This document shows, piece after piece, positions 33,085 to 43,908 of a DNA stretch of 64,000 nt; the stretch's first letter is position 1; each line of letters starts with the position of its first letter. Origin of the DNA: Kineothrix alysoides (lineage in GTDB: Bacteria > Bacillota > Clostridia > Lachnospirales > Lachnospiraceae); assembly GCF_000732725.1 (NCBI RefSeq), contig NZ_JPNB01000002.1, forward strand, positions 62,001-126,000, written 5' to 3'. Below the pieces are notes generated by a model that saw only the letters and a program-made list of their open reading frames with translations, searched no databases and was not told the origin of the DNA. A program made the position numbers and the translations under genes.

Positions 33085-33642
33085 ATGAGTAAAAAATCAA
33101 TGCCCATATCTAACGATTTCTGCCCGCAAACGCTGTTTTTATATGGTACATATAAGGAAGACGGCACACCGAACTTCGGGCTCTTTTGCTGGTTCAGCTA
33201 CTACTGGGACAAAGAAGTAGGCGTAATGGCATGTATCGGCGGCGAGAAGCTGACGAAAGATAGAATCAATGCCACAAAAGTATTTTCCGCGAATCTGGTA
33301 ACGGAAGAAATGCTGCCTCTTGCAGACTTTTTGGGAACCACCGACGGATACAGTGAGGAGAAAGCTGCTCACAAACCGGAAACAGAACAAGGACAAGTTC
33401 TGAATGTGCCCATTTTATCATGCAGCCCCGTAGCCTTTGAATTGGAGGTAGTAAACGCCATGCAAATGGATGGCGGTGAAGTGATGTTATGCAGGATTCG
33501 AAATGTTCTTGCCGAGGAATTTCTAAGTGATAATAGCATGAGCGTTGAGGAACGGATTCAAAAAATTGCGCCTATCAGCACTACCTGCGCCACTTACTTT
33601 TCATGGAGCGGAAAAAGCCTCGGAACATGGGGTTCCCTTTAA
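33085..33642 (+). CDS. Flavin reductase-like FMN-binding protein
   Basis: A 185-residue protein with the split-barrel flavin reductase fold (GTPNFGLFCWFSYYWDKE near the N-terminus; KDRINATKVFSANLVTEEML, the conserved T-x-N-I-x-E-like region). Such proteins bind FMN and reduce it or small substrates with NAD(P)H. The start follows the MarR stop directly, with GGAGGTAAATTAA as its ribosome site, so the two are coupled. A terminator follows. Confidence 0.83.
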   Translation: MSKKSMPISNDFCPQTLFLYGTYKEDGTPNFGLFCWFSYYWDKEVGVMACIGGEKLTKDRINATKVFSANLVTEEMLPLADFLGTTDGYSEEKAAHKPETEQGQVLNVPILSCSPVAFELEVVNAMQMDGGEVMLCRIRNVLAEEFLSDNSMSVEERIQKIAPISTTCATYFSWSGKSLGTWGSL

Positions 33643-33657
33643 TTCTCGCGAAAGCGG

Positions 33658-33696
33658 AAAGCCAAGGCCAGGCAACGTACCGGGTCTTGGCTTTTG
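33658..33696 (+). terminator. Terminator of MarR operon
   Basis: Nine-base stem AAAGCCAAG / CTTGGCTTT with partial pairing of the loop, then TTTTG, beginning 16 bases after the stop codon. Confidence 0.8.
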
Positions 33697-33775
33697 TCGT
33701 TCTACTTTCTTTGTTATGATTATAACCGCTGTCCACTCTTACTGCTTTCCCCGCTTCGGTAATCCTATCGGCGCA

Positions 33776-35827
33776 TTAATGCAGCTTAAACTTACTAACC
33801 TCTTCATTCAGCAGCGCTGCCTGAGAAGCCATCTCCTCGCTTGTGGCAGAGTTCTCTTCCGCTGTTGCCGCATTATTCTGTATAACTGCCGAAACCTGGT
33901 TGAGCCCCTCCCTGATCTGATCGATTGAAATCGTCTGGTCGGCAGATACCTCCTCAATTCTGGAAATGCCTTCTACCACTTTCAAGGTATCCACTTCCAC
34001 TTCCTGTAAAAATTGAGCCGTCTCTTCTGCTATTTTTGTACCGGTTTCCACATCTTTCAAAGAATTCTGGAGCAGTTGTACTGTCTGCTTGGCCGCCTCT
34101 GCCGATTTTTGGGCCAAATCACGCACTTCGTCTGCCACAACAGCAAACCCTTTTCCCAATTCACCGGCTCTGGCCGCTTCAATAGCTGCATTCAAGGATA
34201 ACAGGTTTGTCTTGGAAGCTATTCCATCAATAACTTTGGTAATATCCGCAATCTGGTTGGCAGAGGATTCAATATCCACCATGGCTACCGTTAACTGCTT
34301 CATGCGCTGATTGCCCACATTCAAACGATCTGCCGTATGCTTCAACTGCCTGGTAGTTTCTTTGACAAAATTCAGATTCTCGTCTGCCTGCCTTGCGATT
34401 TCAATAGAAGAAGCATTCAGCTCTTCCACCGTAGCTGCCTGTTCCGTAGAGCCTGAGGCAAGCGCCTGTGCACCGCCGGATACTTGTTCTGAACTGCTGC
34501 TTACCTGCGTGACCGACAGGCGGATGGCAGACAATGTATGATTCAGAGACGCTGATATTTCTTCAAAAGCCTTTCTGATAGGCGCAAATTCTCCCACATA
34601 ATCCTGTTCCAAATGAATACGCATATCTCCTTCTGCCATAGTTCCCAAAACAGAGGCAATCTCTTGTATATATGCAATATAACGCCTTAATTGTACCACT
34701 GTGCGGTTAATGGCCTCTCCCATCTGCCCCACTTCGTCTTTGGAAGTTACCTTTGCTTCAACCTCAAGATTTCCCTCTGCAATAAGATTTGCCGTGTCAG
34801 TCAATTCTTTGACGGGTCTTACGATTGACTTCGAGACTGTCAAAATCATAAAGAATATACAAAGGATAGCTAAAAGGAATATAATCAGCAGCGTTCCCGC
34901 CACCACTAAATATTCTTTATTGAACTCCGTATTCGGAAGGCCCGTGGCCATTATCCACCCGGTATCCCCTACCGGTTCCAGATAACCGTGACTGGCAATT
35001 CCGTGTGAGATGTATTTTATACTTCCCATTGTCCCTGATAAAATTGCATTTTTAAAATTTTCCGACATATCCGTCTCTGAAACGTTAAGATTAACATATC
35101 CTGCTTCCGGATGGTAAATAATCTGTCCCGTACCGGTTGTCATAATATAAAATCCGGTATCTCTTAATGTATAGCTTCCGACAGTCTTCGCCAGGCCCTC
35201 TAAAACAAAATCTAATCCGGTGACACCGATAATTTCGGATGTTCCTGATTTATATACGGGCGAAACTACGCTGACAATCTGTTTTTTTGTAAAGCTGTCT
35301 TCATATGGTTCGGTCATAATCGTTCTATTTTTGTCAAGAAGTTCTATGTACCAGGAACGTGTCGTAATGTCCCATCCGGTATTTATAACAGCACCGTCCG
35401 ACTGCGCAATCTGACTGGAATCCACATCTGCCACCCAAACGGACAAGATAGTGTCGGAGTTTGCTTCTTCGATATTGGTAAGCGTTTTATATACCGCAGA
35501 GAAACTGCCGGCCTGATCGATATTCGTTCCCGGCTTAGTCTCAGTAAACAACATTTCCATCTGGGTATTTAAGGAAAGCTGTTCTGTAATTTCCTCATAT
35601 CTTGCAAAATATCCCTCCACCTCATTCGACGCAGCCAGTGACTGGGCGCTCAGTTCACTTTCGCTCAAACGGGTCACGAAGGCAATCACAATTCCTACGA
35701 TAATAATACCTACAATTAAATAGGAAAGTATTACCGGACCTCCGATGGTGACAAGGATTTTTGTAAAAAGTGTCCTAAATTCTCCTGCATGTTTTTTGGG
35801 TTTCTTAATTTCTTCCTGTACTGTCAT
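33776..35827 (-). CDS. Methyl-accepting chemotaxis protein with dCache sensor
   Basis: A 683-residue receptor. The first membrane helix lies at ~27-53 and the second at ~300-325. Between them is an extracellular double-Cache domain ([30 protein letters not shown]) that binds small ligands such as amino or organic acids. Then a HAMP domain (~325-378) and the cytoplasmic signalling hairpin with the highly conserved tip [20 protein letters not shown] and [19 protein letters not shown]. It signals to CheA through CheW. It stands apart from the chemotaxis operon, as receptor genes often do. Confidence 0.93.
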   Translation of the reverse strand: MTVQEEIKKPKKHAGEFRTLFTKILVTIGGPVILSYLIVGIIIVGIVIAFVTRLSESELSAQSLAASNEVEGYFARYEEITEQLSLNTQMEMLFTETKPGTNIDQAGSFSAVYKTLTNIEEANSDTILSVWVADVDSSQIAQSDGAVINTGWDITTRSWYIELLDKNRTIMTEPYEDSFTKKQIVSVVSPVYKSGTSEIIGVTGLDFVLEGLAKTVGSYTLRDTGFYIMTTGTGQIIYHPEAGYVNLNVSETDMSENFKNAILSGTMGSIKYISHGIASHGYLEPVGDTGWIMATGLPNTEFNKEYLVVAGTLLIIFLLAILCIFFMILTVSKSIVRPVKELTDTANLIAEGNLEVEAKVTSKDEVGQMGEAINRTVVQLRRYIAYIQEIASVLGTMAEGDMRIHLEQDYVGEFAPIRKAFEEISASLNHTLSAIRLSVTQVSSSSEQVSGGAQALASGSTEQAATVEELNASSIEIARQADENLNFVKETTRQLKHTADRLNVGNQRMKQLTVAMVDIESSANQIADITKVIDGIASKTNLLSLNAAIEAARAGELGKGFAVVADEVRDLAQKSAEAAKQTVQLLQNSLKDVETGTKIAEETAQFLQEVEVDTLKVVEGISRIEEVSADQTISIDQIREGLNQVSAVIQNNAATAEENSATSEEMASQAALLNEEVSKFKLH

Positions 35828-36045
35828 ATCTACTGCTCCTTTGTATAAATGTATTTTATTTACCGTCTCATTCTATATATCCGTATTCGCTATTATACGG
35901 GTAAATATTGCATTAACTTATAGCTATTGGGTTATAAATAAATTTATATTTTATTTTATATCTAATGTTTACATTATATAATTTACACATCATTTATGCA
36001 AGCATGAGTTTTTCGATATAATTAAGGCTAAAAGAGGAGGTTTTT

Positions 36046-36261
36046 ATGGTACGCTTGCGCATATTGCAAATATTATCAGAGCAGAATCATACAAAATATT
36101 GGCTATATAAACAAATGGATTTAAGCTATCAGAATTTTAACCGCATGGTTACGAACCAAACTTCGTCCATAAGGTTTGATAATCTTGACAAATTAAGCAA
36201 GATCTTAGATTGTCCTGTTGGGGATTTATTCGAAATAATAGAAGACGTAAATACTAAATAG
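36046..36261 (+). CDS. Small Cro/CI-type HTH regulator
   Basis: A 71-residue protein made of one helix-turn-helix domain (LYKQMDLSYQNFNRMVTN...IRFDNLDKLSKILDCPVGDLF), the single-domain XRE type (YozG-like). AGAGGAGG before the ATG supports translation. It is alone, with its own terminator, divergent from the MCP gene, so it might control that receptor; this is only a positional idea. The 35828-36045 gap between them is AT-rich and holds both promoters, but none stands out. Confidence 0.85.
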   Translation: MVRLRILQILSEQNHTKYWLYKQMDLSYQNFNRMVTNQTSSIRFDNLDKLSKILDCPVGDLFEIIEDVNTK

Positions 36262-36294
36262 CCCCTCTTTGCGCTAATAACAAAGAGGGGTTAT
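36262..36294 (+). terminator. Terminator of Cro-like gene
   Basis: Perfect 10-bp stem CCCCTCTTTG / CAAAGAGGGG with a 9-base loop, then TTAT, one base after the stop codon. Confidence 0.85.
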
Positions 36295-36396
36295 CAATAC
36301 CCATTCAAAAAACGTCAAACAACCTCTCCTTCTGTTGTCTCCAAATACAGGATTTCTTTGTTTTCTGTTTTTTCTATAATTTACTAATATCAACAT

Positions 36397-36458
36397 AAAA
36401 AAGAGGCTTTACGGCAGTTGTTATACTCTCTGCCGTATTGCCAATAGCCGTAAGCCTC
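36397..36458 (-). terminator. Terminator of alpha/beta hydrolase gene
   Basis: Minus-strand GAGGCTTACGGC / GCCGTAAAGCCTC around an inner stem-loop, followed by TTTTTT. Confidence 0.8.
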
Positions 36459-36486
36459 AATGTGACATATATCCGCATATGCAGCC

Positions 36487-37302
36487 CTAATCGGCACGCA
36501 TACTTTGCGTGGTCATAAATTCTATTACTTTCCGGTTAAAAAATTCATATCCATCAAAATTGGAATTATGACCGGCCCCCGGAATGACGACCAAAGGATA
36601 GCCGGTTTCTTTCTCCCACATTTCATTGTACTTTTTCACATATCCCACCTTGTCTTTTTCTCCTAAGAACAAAAGCACCGGACATTTAAAGTCCACTTCT
36701 GGGTATTTCGTGAAATCCCGATAAAGCGCTTTTGCCGCCTCCAGCATTCCCTTCTTCCCAAGCCGGACAAGTGCCTGATAAAAGGATAACCTGGCTTCTT
36801 CCGTCGTGCAGGCACTCTTTGCAGATAATTTGCAGTAAAACTCATACGGGTACCATCTCGCAATAGCATCATAATGATCGGTCCAAAACAACTCCGATTT
36901 CTTATAATACTTTAACCCGAACGGTGTAGAGTCGATAGATATAAAGCCAGCCGTTTTCTCAGGATAAAATAATGCAAACGCCTGGGCACAGTATCCGCCT
37001 GCAGACTGCCCTGCCATGACCGCCTTTTCAATTCCTTCTGTCTCCAGAATCTGGTTCATATCCGCTGCGGCATTCTTAAAGGAAAATCCCTTGTAAGGCC
37101 TATTCTCCCCGTGCAGCGGCATATCCCATGTTATCACGCACATCTCATCCTGCAGATATTCTGTCTGCTTATCGAAAAGAGTATGATCCGCCGTCAGACC
37201 ATGGGTGAACATAATGGCACCTTTATCCTTTGTACCGGCAAACTCCTCATTGATCCAATAGAATACTTTTCCTCTGTTATTTTCAATATATTTTTTTACC
37301 AT
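36487..37302 (-). CDS. Alpha/beta hydrolase
   Basis: A 271-residue hydrolase with the nucleophile elbow AGQSAGG (Ser about residue 99), an oxyanion HG motif (FTHGLTADHTLF) and the late catalytic His in PGAGHNSNFDG. Asp in LGEKDKVGY fits the acid position. No signal peptide. The substrate is not predictable; neighbours are GNAT genes. Confidence 0.87.
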   Translation of the reverse strand: MVKKYIENNRGKVFYWINEEFAGTKDKGAIMFTHGLTADHTLFDKQTEYLQDEMCVITWDMPLHGENRPYKGFSFKNAAADMNQILETEGIEKAVMAGQSAGGYCAQAFALFYPEKTAGFISIDSTPFGLKYYKKSELFWTDHYDAIARWYPYEFYCKLSAKSACTTEEARLSFYQALVRLGKKGMLEAAKALYRDFTKYPEVDFKCPVLLFLGEKDKVGYVKKYNEMWEKETGYPLVVIPGAGHNSNFDGYEFFNRKVIEFMTTQSMRAD

Positions 37303-37391
37303 AAACCTTCCTCTTTTAACACTGCTTTTTATACCTGCATTTTCATGCCTTCATTTTCCGATAAATATCCTGCAAAATCTTCAGAGAACCT

Positions 37392-37919
37392 TCAATCACG
37401 GGCATCCTCCTGATTCAAAACAGCATATACATAAGTATCCCAATAAACAGGCCTGCCCTGCTCATCGTTATGAAAAGAAACATTTTTTATAAAATGGGCT
37501 TCCTTCTTAAGCCCGCATTTTTCCATCAGTTTCCATGACGGCGCATTTTGAGGTGCACATTCTGCGAAAATTCTGTGTATGCCATGAGCAAACGTGTAGT
37601 CCATCGCCGCTGTACAAGCTTCCGTCCCATAACCTTTGTTTTGATAATTCTCATTAAGGACATATCCGAGTTCTTTTGCATTGAAATCCCTTTTTCCCAA
37701 ATAAATGTTTCCGATTACCTTATGGCTATCTTTTAACTCAATCGCAAAGAATTCATCGCTGTCTGCTCGGTATGCAATTTCCTGCTCTGCTTTCCCAGCC
37801 GTAAAATCAGGATAACTCTCGAATTCGGCATGGACACGCTGCATCATGTATTCACATAAATCTTCTTTATCGCTTAATTCGAAGTTTCTGATAACCAGCC
37901 TTCGGGTTTCTATTTTCAT
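37392..37919 (-). CDS. GNAT acetyltransferase, RimJ/RimL type
   Basis: A 175-residue acetyltransferase (IETRRLVIRNFELSDKEDLCEY start, YQNKGYGTEACTAAMDYTF acetyl-CoA loop, NAPSWKLMEKCGLKKEAHF end). The family acetylates protein N-termini or small amines. The ATG at 37919 follows GGGGGTG; a TTG at 37937 is a less likely start. Gap 37920-38216 below 38.2 kb shows no gene. Confidence 0.85.
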   Translation of the reverse strand: MKIETRRLVIRNFELSDKEDLCEYMMQRVHAEFESYPDFTAGKAEQEIAYRADSDEFFAIELKDSHKVIGNIYLGKRDFNAKELGYVLNENYQNKGYGTEACTAAMDYTFAHGIHRIFAECAPQNAPSWKLMEKCGLKKEAHFIKNVSFHNDEQGRPVYWDTYVYAVLNQEDARD

Positions 37920-38216
37920 GGGCACCCCCTGTTCCAATTTCTAAATTTATATAAACAACATCAGTCATTTATAATACAAACATATTTTACCATAGCATTT
38001 TAAGAATGCATACAAAACCTTCCCGGAAAGTTGCAAAAAATCGTAGAAAAATAATTCCTGCGAAAAAACCTGTTCTTATAAGAATTCGTTTTTTATTACT
38101 CATGGGATTCTTACCGGCACAACGTTCTCTAAATGACTATACATAGTTCCGAGAATGATTTTTCTTAGACAGCATTGGACAAACGCGGGTGTAGCGGGGC
38201 TGCATCGAGGCTTGGC

Positions 38217-39131
38217 CTAGGCATGCGATATCTCCGGGAACATCATTTTTTCTGTTTCCACCAGCTTCAGGCTATCTCCCATAATAAATAAGGTGCTGTC
38301 TTCTACTATGTGAGGATTAATGTCGTACCCCTCTTTCTTCGCCGGCGTGAATCCAAGCTTTATCTCCGATACGCTTCCAAATGAAGCAGCAAGTTTGTCA
38401 ACATCTATCGCATCTTTGCCTATCATCTGATATATTTTAAGCGTATCTGCCTTTAAATCAGCAATAATATATGCCCCCATATCCGGCAAATAGTATACAC
38501 TTTCTTTAAATTCTGCTGCCAGCCAGAACTGATACAATCCGAGGTTGTCGCACATACTGAAACCATCGTTTTGATTATTTCCCCTTACCGAGGAATCATA
38601 TTCCGTTATGGCACTATACAGTTTATCACATGTCCCCTTGTAAGACATATCCATTTTTTCAATCCGATATGCGTTTCTTCCCATACTCGTTATTGCTCCA
38701 TTTTCCCTATACACTTTGCGGCTATACTCATATTCTTTTATCGGTGTGAATCCGAATCTCGGATAATATTCCAGAACGCTGTCATTTCCAAACAGATAAA
38801 TTCCATCGGCCTTTCCCCGATATTCTTCCAGAATCTTTTCCATTATGTATCTGTTAAGCCCCTGACCTCGATAATCAGGGTCGGTCATCACAGTTCCAAG
38901 CTGAATATATTTTTTCTTCTCCCCGCTCACATCGAATTCCATGAGATTAACCGACACATTCGATACCACCTTGCCGTTGTCTTCCAGAACATGAGGTATA
39001 TATTTATCTCCCCATTGTCCTCTTTCATACCATTCTATGAAATTAAACCCGTATACCTTCTGTGTCAGCTCGTTAAAACTTGCACGCAGTTTTTCATTAT
39101 CTCTCACATTTATAATATAATTATATTTCAT
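38217..39131 (-). CDS. GNAT-domain protein (Eis/MccE-like two-part)
   Basis: A 304-residue protein with an N-terminal GNAT domain (TVMTDPDYRGQGLNRYIMEKIL, ~79-100; YPRFGFTPIKEYEY) and an unassigned C-terminal half (~165-300). The length and two-part layout resemble Eis-like or tandem GNAT acetyltransferases. The substrate is unknown. Confidence 0.75.
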   Translation of the reverse strand: MKYNYIINVRDNEKLRASFNELTQKVYGFNFIEWYERGQWGDKYIPHVLEDNGKVVSNVSVNLMEFDVSGEKKKYIQLGTVMTDPDYRGQGLNRYIMEKILEEYRGKADGIYLFGNDSVLEYYPRFGFTPIKEYEYSRKVYRENGAITSMGRNAYRIEKMDMSYKGTCDKLYSAITEYDSSVRGNNQNDGFSMCDNLGLYQFWLAAEFKESVYYLPDMGAYIIADLKADTLKIYQMIGKDAIDVDKLAASFGSVSEIKLGFTPAKKEGYDINPHIVEDSTLFIMGDSLKLVETEKMMFPEISHA

Positions 39132-39177
39132 ATTTCACATTCTCCTTTAGCGATGTGCAGCCATTGTATCTCATTAT

Positions 39178-39270
39178 TTAAAAATCGCCCTGCCAGCTAA
39201 AAGCCGGCGGAGCGACCTTCGCTGCCACCCACATGCCATCCTTACGGATAAAAAGCACATAATCTATCAT
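39178..39270 (-). CDS. Possible 30-aa ORF after cheB
   Basis: A 31-codon frame in the gap after cheB (MIDYVLFIRKDGMWVA at its start), with AGAGGG ten bases upstream of the ATG. The frame is open further upstream into the cheB end, so it could be a remnant of a longer gene. No family recognised. Confidence 0.3.
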   Translation of the reverse strand: MIDYVLFIRKDGMWVAAKVAPPAFSWQGDF

Positions 39271-39290
39271 ATATTGTAATCCCTCTACTG

Positions 39291-40301
39291 TTACAGCATA
39301 CTCATCAATGCCTTTGGCACCCCCAATAACGGAACCTGTACTTCTACCGCCCCTATATCATACGCTGCTTTGGGCATACCATATACGACACATGACTTTT
39401 CATCCTGTCCAATGGTCCTTGCCCCTTTTCTTTTCATTGCCAAAAGTCCCTTTGCCCCATCGTACCCCATTCCGGTTAAAATAATACCAATCGCTTCGTT
39501 TCCTGCTTTTTTAGCTACAGAATCGAATAGCATGTCCACCGAGGGGCAATGTCCGCTTAATTTTTCACCGCTGAACACCTCTACCTTATATTTGCCTCCA
39601 AGTTTGTTAATCCGCATATGCCGGTCTCCGGGAGCGATTAAGACCTTCCCTGTCTCCACATACTCCCCATCCTCAGCCTCTTTTACTGCTAATGAGGTTT
39701 GGTTATTCAAACGTTCCGAAAACATTTTGGAAAACACCGGCGGAATATGCTGTACAATTACAATACCGGGAATATTCGCCGGCAGTTGCATAAGTATACT
39801 GTACAAAGCTTCGGTTCCTCCTGTGGAAGCTCCCATGGCGATAATTCTGTTTTCGGGAAAATGATTGCCATATACTTGTCCGGCAATTACTGTATTATGC
39901 GGAGTCACCTTGGAAACTGCCGCAATTTTTATCTTGGAAATCAGCTCCTGTATGAAAATCTGCATATTCGCGGCTGATTTATCGACAGGCTTTGCGACAA
40001 AGTCCACGGCTCCCGCATCCATAGCATCGAATACCGCTTCGCTCAAACCGCTGACTATGATGACCGGAATGGAATACTGCGGAAGAAGTCTTCGGACAAA
40101 TTCTATTCCGTTCATCCTTGGCATTTCAATATCACAGGTCATGACATCCGGTTCCCATTCCAATATTCTGTCTCTGGCCTCAAAGGGGTCCGATGCCCTT
40201 GCCACAACCTCGATATTTATGTCTGCCCCGATTCCCCTTATAATGGCTTCCCGAAATACAATACTATCATCTACGACCAATACCTTAATCTTTTTCTTCA
40301 T
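39291..40301 (-). CDS. cheB: Chemotaxis methylesterase/deamidase
   Basis: A 336-residue two-domain protein. The receiver (~1-120) has the phosphorylatable Asp in TCDIEMPRMNG and lysine in AKPVDK. The methylesterase (~150-336) shows catalytic Ser in GASTGGTEAL, His in VQHIPPVFS and Asp in TGMGYDGAKGL. It removes methyl groups from MCPs for adaptation. The ATG at 40301 is preferred (AGGTG nine bases upstream) over a GTG four codons earlier. It is the last recognised gene of the chemotaxis run. Confidence 0.94.
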   Translation of the reverse strand: MKKKIKVLVVDDSIVFREAIIRGIGADINIEVVARASDPFEARDRILEWEPDVMTCDIEMPRMNGIEFVRRLLPQYSIPVIIVSGLSEAVFDAMDAGAVDFVAKPVDKSAANMQIFIQELISKIKIAAVSKVTPHNTVIAGQVYGNHFPENRIIAMGASTGGTEALYSILMQLPANIPGIVIVQHIPPVFSKMFSERLNNQTSLAVKEAEDGEYVETGKVLIAPGDRHMRINKLGGKYKVEVFSGEKLSGHCPSVDMLFDSVAKKAGNEAIGIILTGMGYDGAKGLLAMKRKGARTIGQDEKSCVVYGMPKAAYDIGAVEVQVPLLGVPKALMSML

Positions 40302-40356
40302 TTTTGCATACACCTAAGCTCAATCCGCATAGATATCCTCCAGCATAAAATTCCGG

Positions 40357-41172
40357 TCAATTTTTCCTGTAAACAGCAGGCATAACATATTGGAATCCGG
40401 TCCTGGCCCTGTTCACCGTTTCCGAGTGCCCGATAAACAGATAACCCCCGGATTCCAGACGGTCATAAAACTTATCCACTAACAAATCCCTCGTTTCATT
40501 GTCAAAATAGATCATGACATTCCGGCAGAATATAACATGAAACTTTTTCTTAAAAGGAAATACCTGCTCCATCAGATTGAATTTACGAAATATAATCTCA
40601 TTTCTTATCCTCTCTTCGACTATCCAGTTCTTCCCGTCATATCTGCGGAAATAATTTTCTTTCCACCGGGAAGGCAGCGGATTTATCCGCTCATCGCTGT
40701 AAATTCCGCTCATCGCTGCCTCCAAGGCACTCTGGGATATATCGGTGGCCAATATTTTTTTATCCCACCATAATTTTTCCGGCCCCAGATATTCATCCAA
40801 TATCATGGCAAGGGTATACGCCTCTTCTCCTGTAGAGGCGGCCGCGCACCAAATCCTTAGATCTTTTTCATGAACGGACTCCTTCAAGCCGGGAAGGACC
40901 TGTTCCTTCAGAAAATCGAAATGCCCTGACTCTCTCATGAAAAAAGTATGGTTGGTGGAAATCTTATCGATCAGGGTTATGACAGCCTGTCCGGTCTTAT
41001 CTCCAAGTACATATTCAAAATATTCCGTAAAGCTGTTGCATCCCTTTTCCAAAAGGACACTTTGCAGTCTTCCCATGACCAAAATTTTTTTCTCAGCTTT
41101 CAAATTAATACCATAATTCTTTTTTACATATTCCGTAAGCTGTTTAAATTCTTTCTCTGTAATTTCAACCAT
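40357..41172 (-). CDS. cheR: Chemotaxis receptor methyltransferase
   Basis: About 271 residues. The N-terminal helical domain starts MVEITEKEFKQLTEYVKKNY. The SAM-binding part has IWCAAASTGEEAYTLAMIL, and FHVIFCRNVMIYFDNETR is the class signature. It methylates MCP glutamates using SAM. The longer frame to 41247 lacks a ribosome site and overlaps nothing useful; AGAGG before the ATG at 41172 supports the shorter start. It lies between cheB and the MCP gene. Confidence 0.93.
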   Translation of the reverse strand: MVEITEKEFKQLTEYVKKNYGINLKAEKKILVMGRLQSVLLEKGCNSFTEYFEYVLGDKTGQAVITLIDKISTNHTFFMRESGHFDFLKEQVLPGLKESVHEKDLRIWCAAASTGEEAYTLAMILDEYLGPEKLWWDKKILATDISQSALEAAMSGIYSDERINPLPSRWKENYFRRYDGKNWIVEERIRNEIIFRKFNLMEQVFPFKKKFHVIFCRNVMIYFDNETRDLLVDKFYDRLESGGYLFIGHSETVNRARTGFQYVMPAVYRKN

Positions 41173-41259
41173 GCTAACCTCTGATCCAAGCCAAAAAGAG
41201 TTACTGTTCACTCCGTTTTCAGTAACCAAAAAGACTTCTTTTGTCATGCGGGCAGCAAA

Positions 41260-42954
41260 TTAATACTTGCCGAACTCCTTATCGCTCAGTATTATTTTTT
41301 TTGTATTTTTTGCTTTTTCATGTCCTGTTTCCGAAGGAACATTTTCTTTTCCATAGTCAGGCTGCCTGTCTTGATATTCCGTATGCGCATAATATTTCTT
41401 AACTTTTCTTAACTTGAATTTAGCAACCTGCTCTTCCATCAAAATAGCCTGACTTGCCAACTCTTCACTGGCGGCTGCACTTTCCTGCGCTGTCGCGGAG
41501 TTGGTCTGTACTACTGTTGAGACTTGCAGAATACCCTGATTGATCTGGGCAATGCCGGAAGCCTGCTCATTGGATGCTACCGCGATATTGCCGATAAGCT
41601 CTGCAACACTTGCAATTCCTTCTACTATTTTATTCAAAGCCTCTGCAGTTTCATTGGCAATCCTTGTCCCGCCTTCCACTTTCTTCACGGAACCCTCAAT
41701 CATCGCTGTCGTTTCTTTCGCCGCATTGGCAGAACGTGCGGCAAGATTTCTGACCTCCTCGGCGACCACTGCAAATCCTTTGCCGTGCGCACCCGCCCGT
41801 GCTGCCTCCACTGCTGCATTCAGCGCCAGAATATTGGTCTGGAATGCAATGTCGTCAATCACCTTAATAATCTTGGAAATATTGGTAGAAGCTTCATTGA
41901 TAGCCTCCATTGCCTCCAGCATTTCTTTCATCTGACGATTGCCTTCCATAGCGCTTATTTTGGCTGATTCTGTAATATGATTCGCATCTTTTGCATGCTC
42001 CGCATTTACTTCTGTCTGAGCTGCAATCTCTTCTATAGACGCGGACAATTCTTCTATAGAGCTGGCTTGTTCCGTCGCCCCTTGGGAAAGAGCCATACTG
42101 GAATCGGATAACTGGGTGGAACCCGCCGATACCTGCTCTGCCGCATTATTAATGCTGGACATAACTTCATTAAGATTATCTGTCATTCTCGAGAAAGCTT
42201 CCGCCAATATACCGATCTCATCTCTGGCATTATAATCGATCTCTACATCCAGATCTCCCTCTGAAACCCTTTCCGCGATTCTAACCATTTTTACAATCGG
42301 CTTGCTGATAATTCGGGAAATAAAGATCCCCAATGCTACCGCCGCAATAATTGCAATGATTACAATGATAATGACTGTCGTGATCGTACTTTGTGCTTCT
42401 TGTGAATATTCCACCGATAGCCTTTGTCCATTGTCATCCTTTAACTGAAACAGTACATCGATGGAACTCGTGATTTCACTGACAACTCGCGCGCTTTCAT
42501 CCGCACGGAGCAGGATGGTCGCTTCCTTCTGATTTCCTGAAACGGCATAATTTACAATCTGTTCCTGAATAGGCGCAAACTCTTCCAGGGAAGCCTTCAG
42601 GTCGGCAAAAGCCTTTTTTCCTTCCTCTGTCTGCAGGGATGTTTCAAATGCATCCATAGCCGCATCCATTTTTTCTTCTTTTTCCTTTATACTTTTTACA
42701 TATGTATCGCTGTTTTCTCCGTTTCCTTCAATTACCAAATCCCTTAAATTAACCCTGATCTGCTGATAGCATACGGAAACATCTGCAATATCTCCCAGCG
42801 GAATACCATATTCTTTATATAAGGAACTATATTCTTTATCCAGTGAATTCATATTATAAATTCCTACAATTCCAACGATTCCAGCAATTATAGCCACTAA
42901 TACGAAACCGAATATTAATTTAGCACCTATTTTCATATTGTAAAACCATTTCAT
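41260..42954 (-). CDS. Methyl-accepting chemotaxis protein with 4HB sensor
   Basis: A 564-residue receptor: membrane helix ~11-32, a four-helix-bundle ligand domain (4HB_MCP-like, ~33-190), second helix ~191-213, HAMP ~214-268 and the signalling hairpin with tip [20 protein letters not shown] and [20 protein letters not shown] basic, tyrosine-containing tail follows. It is encoded inside the chemotaxis operon between cheR and cheW, so it is probably the main partner of this CheA/CheW set. Confidence 0.94.
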   Translation of the reverse strand: MKWFYNMKIGAKLIFGFVLVAIIAGIVGIVGIYNMNSLDKEYSSLYKEYGIPLGDIADVSVCYQQIRVNLRDLVIEGNGENSDTYVKSIKEKEEKMDAAMDAFETSLQTEEGKKAFADLKASLEEFAPIQEQIVNYAVSGNQKEATILLRADESARVVSEITSSIDVLFQLKDDNGQRLSVEYSQEAQSTITTVIIIVIIAIIAAVALGIFISRIISKPIVKMVRIAERVSEGDLDVEIDYNARDEIGILAEAFSRMTDNLNEVMSSINNAAEQVSAGSTQLSDSSMALSQGATEQASSIEELSASIEEIAAQTEVNAEHAKDANHITESAKISAMEGNRQMKEMLEAMEAINEASTNISKIIKVIDDIAFQTNILALNAAVEAARAGAHGKGFAVVAEEVRNLAARSANAAKETTAMIEGSVKKVEGGTRIANETAEALNKIVEGIASVAELIGNIAVASNEQASGIAQINQGILQVSTVVQTNSATAQESAAASEELASQAILMEEQVAKFKLRKVKKYYAHTEYQDRQPDYGKENVPSETGHEKAKNTKKIILSDKEFGKY

Positions 42955-42966
42955 AAGCTCATCCTC

Positions 42967-43464
42967 CTACATATTCCCCAGAGCATCTATTTCCTGCTCA
43001 TTCAGTAATCTCTCACAGTCCAGCAGCAACTTTACCTGATTTTCTACTTTACCGATTCCCCTTATGTACCTGTTACCTCCGCCTTTTATATCCGGAGGCG
43101 CCACAATTTCTTCTTCCGGTATCGTCAATACCTCCGAAACGTTGTCAACGATCAAGCCGATAGGCACCCCTCCGATATCTACTACGATTACGCAAGTCCG
43201 GTCGTTATAATCCACCCCCTCTTTTTTGAACCGCAGCCTGACGTCCATGACCGGTATGATCTTCCCCCTGAGATTAATAATTCCCTTGATGTAATCCGGC
43301 AGTTCCGGGACCTCTGTAATGGGCTGTATGCCTATAATCTCGGTCACACATTTTATTTCGATACCATATACCTCGTTACCGACCTGAAAGGTTAAAAATC
43401 TGTCTTTTTGCGTATCCTCCTCCTGCTCCAGCAACTCCGTTTCGTCCATCTTTTTCTCCAGCAT
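42967..43464 (-). CDS. cheW: Chemotaxis coupling protein
   Basis: A 165-residue CheW: RFLTFQVGNEVYGIEIKCVTEI, INLRGKIIPVMDVRLRF and VSEVLTIPEEEI are the standard blocks. It links CheA to the receptor. A short acidic N-terminal extension precedes the domain. AGGAGAG upstream supports the start; the MCP gene follows after 12 bases. Confidence 0.94.
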   Translation of the reverse strand: MLEKKMDETELLEQEEDTQKDRFLTFQVGNEVYGIEIKCVTEIIGIQPITEVPELPDYIKGIINLRGKIIPVMDVRLRFKKEGVDYNDRTCVIVVDIGGVPIGLIVDNVSEVLTIPEEEIVAPPDIKGGGNRYIRGIGKVENQVKLLLDCERLLNEQEIDALGNM

Positions 43465-43501
43465 GTTCCCACTCTCCTTTTCACCCTCAGTCAGAATATT
43501 T

Positions 43502-43906
43502 CTATTCTTTTTCCTGAATCATTCCGAAATCTTCCAGCACCTTGACCAATTTTGCCGTATCGATTGGTTTTGCAGCGTAAGCGTCGCATCCTATTTCAAA
43601 AGCGTTCTGAACGAGCTGCGTTTCTCCAAGCGCTGTGATCATTATTATCTTGGATCTTTTCTCCGGAGAAATTCCTTTCTGATTCTCCAGATCCCTGATA
43701 GATTTTAATACTTTTACCCCGTCCACTTTGGGCATCATGATATCCAGACAGATCAAATCATATAATTTATTCTCTTTGATCGCCATCAGACAGGCATCCA
43801 ATGCTTCCAGTCCATCTACCACCAGATCACATTCTCCGTAACGGTTAAGAAATTTAAACAGAAACCTTCTGCTGACAAAATCATCCTCTGCTATTAATAT
43901 TCTCAT
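43502..43906 (-). CDS. Single-domain response regulator
   Basis: A 134-residue receiver: acidic pocket EDD (7-9), phosphorylated Asp in LDIMMPKVDG (~58), Thr in MITALGE, Lys in AAKPIDT. There is no output domain, so it works like CheY or a phosphorelay carrier. It starts three bases after the hybrid kinase gene, and is more likely a partner of that kinase than the flagellar CheY, which lies at 49528-49890. Confidence 0.88.
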   Translation of the reverse strand: MRILIAEDDFVSRRFLFKFLNRYGECDLVVDGLEALDACLMAIKENKLYDLICLDIMMPKVDGVKVLKSIRDLENQKGISPEKRSKIIMITALGETQLVQNAFEIGCDAYAAKPIDTAKLVKVLEDFGMIQEKE

Positions 43907-43908
43907 AT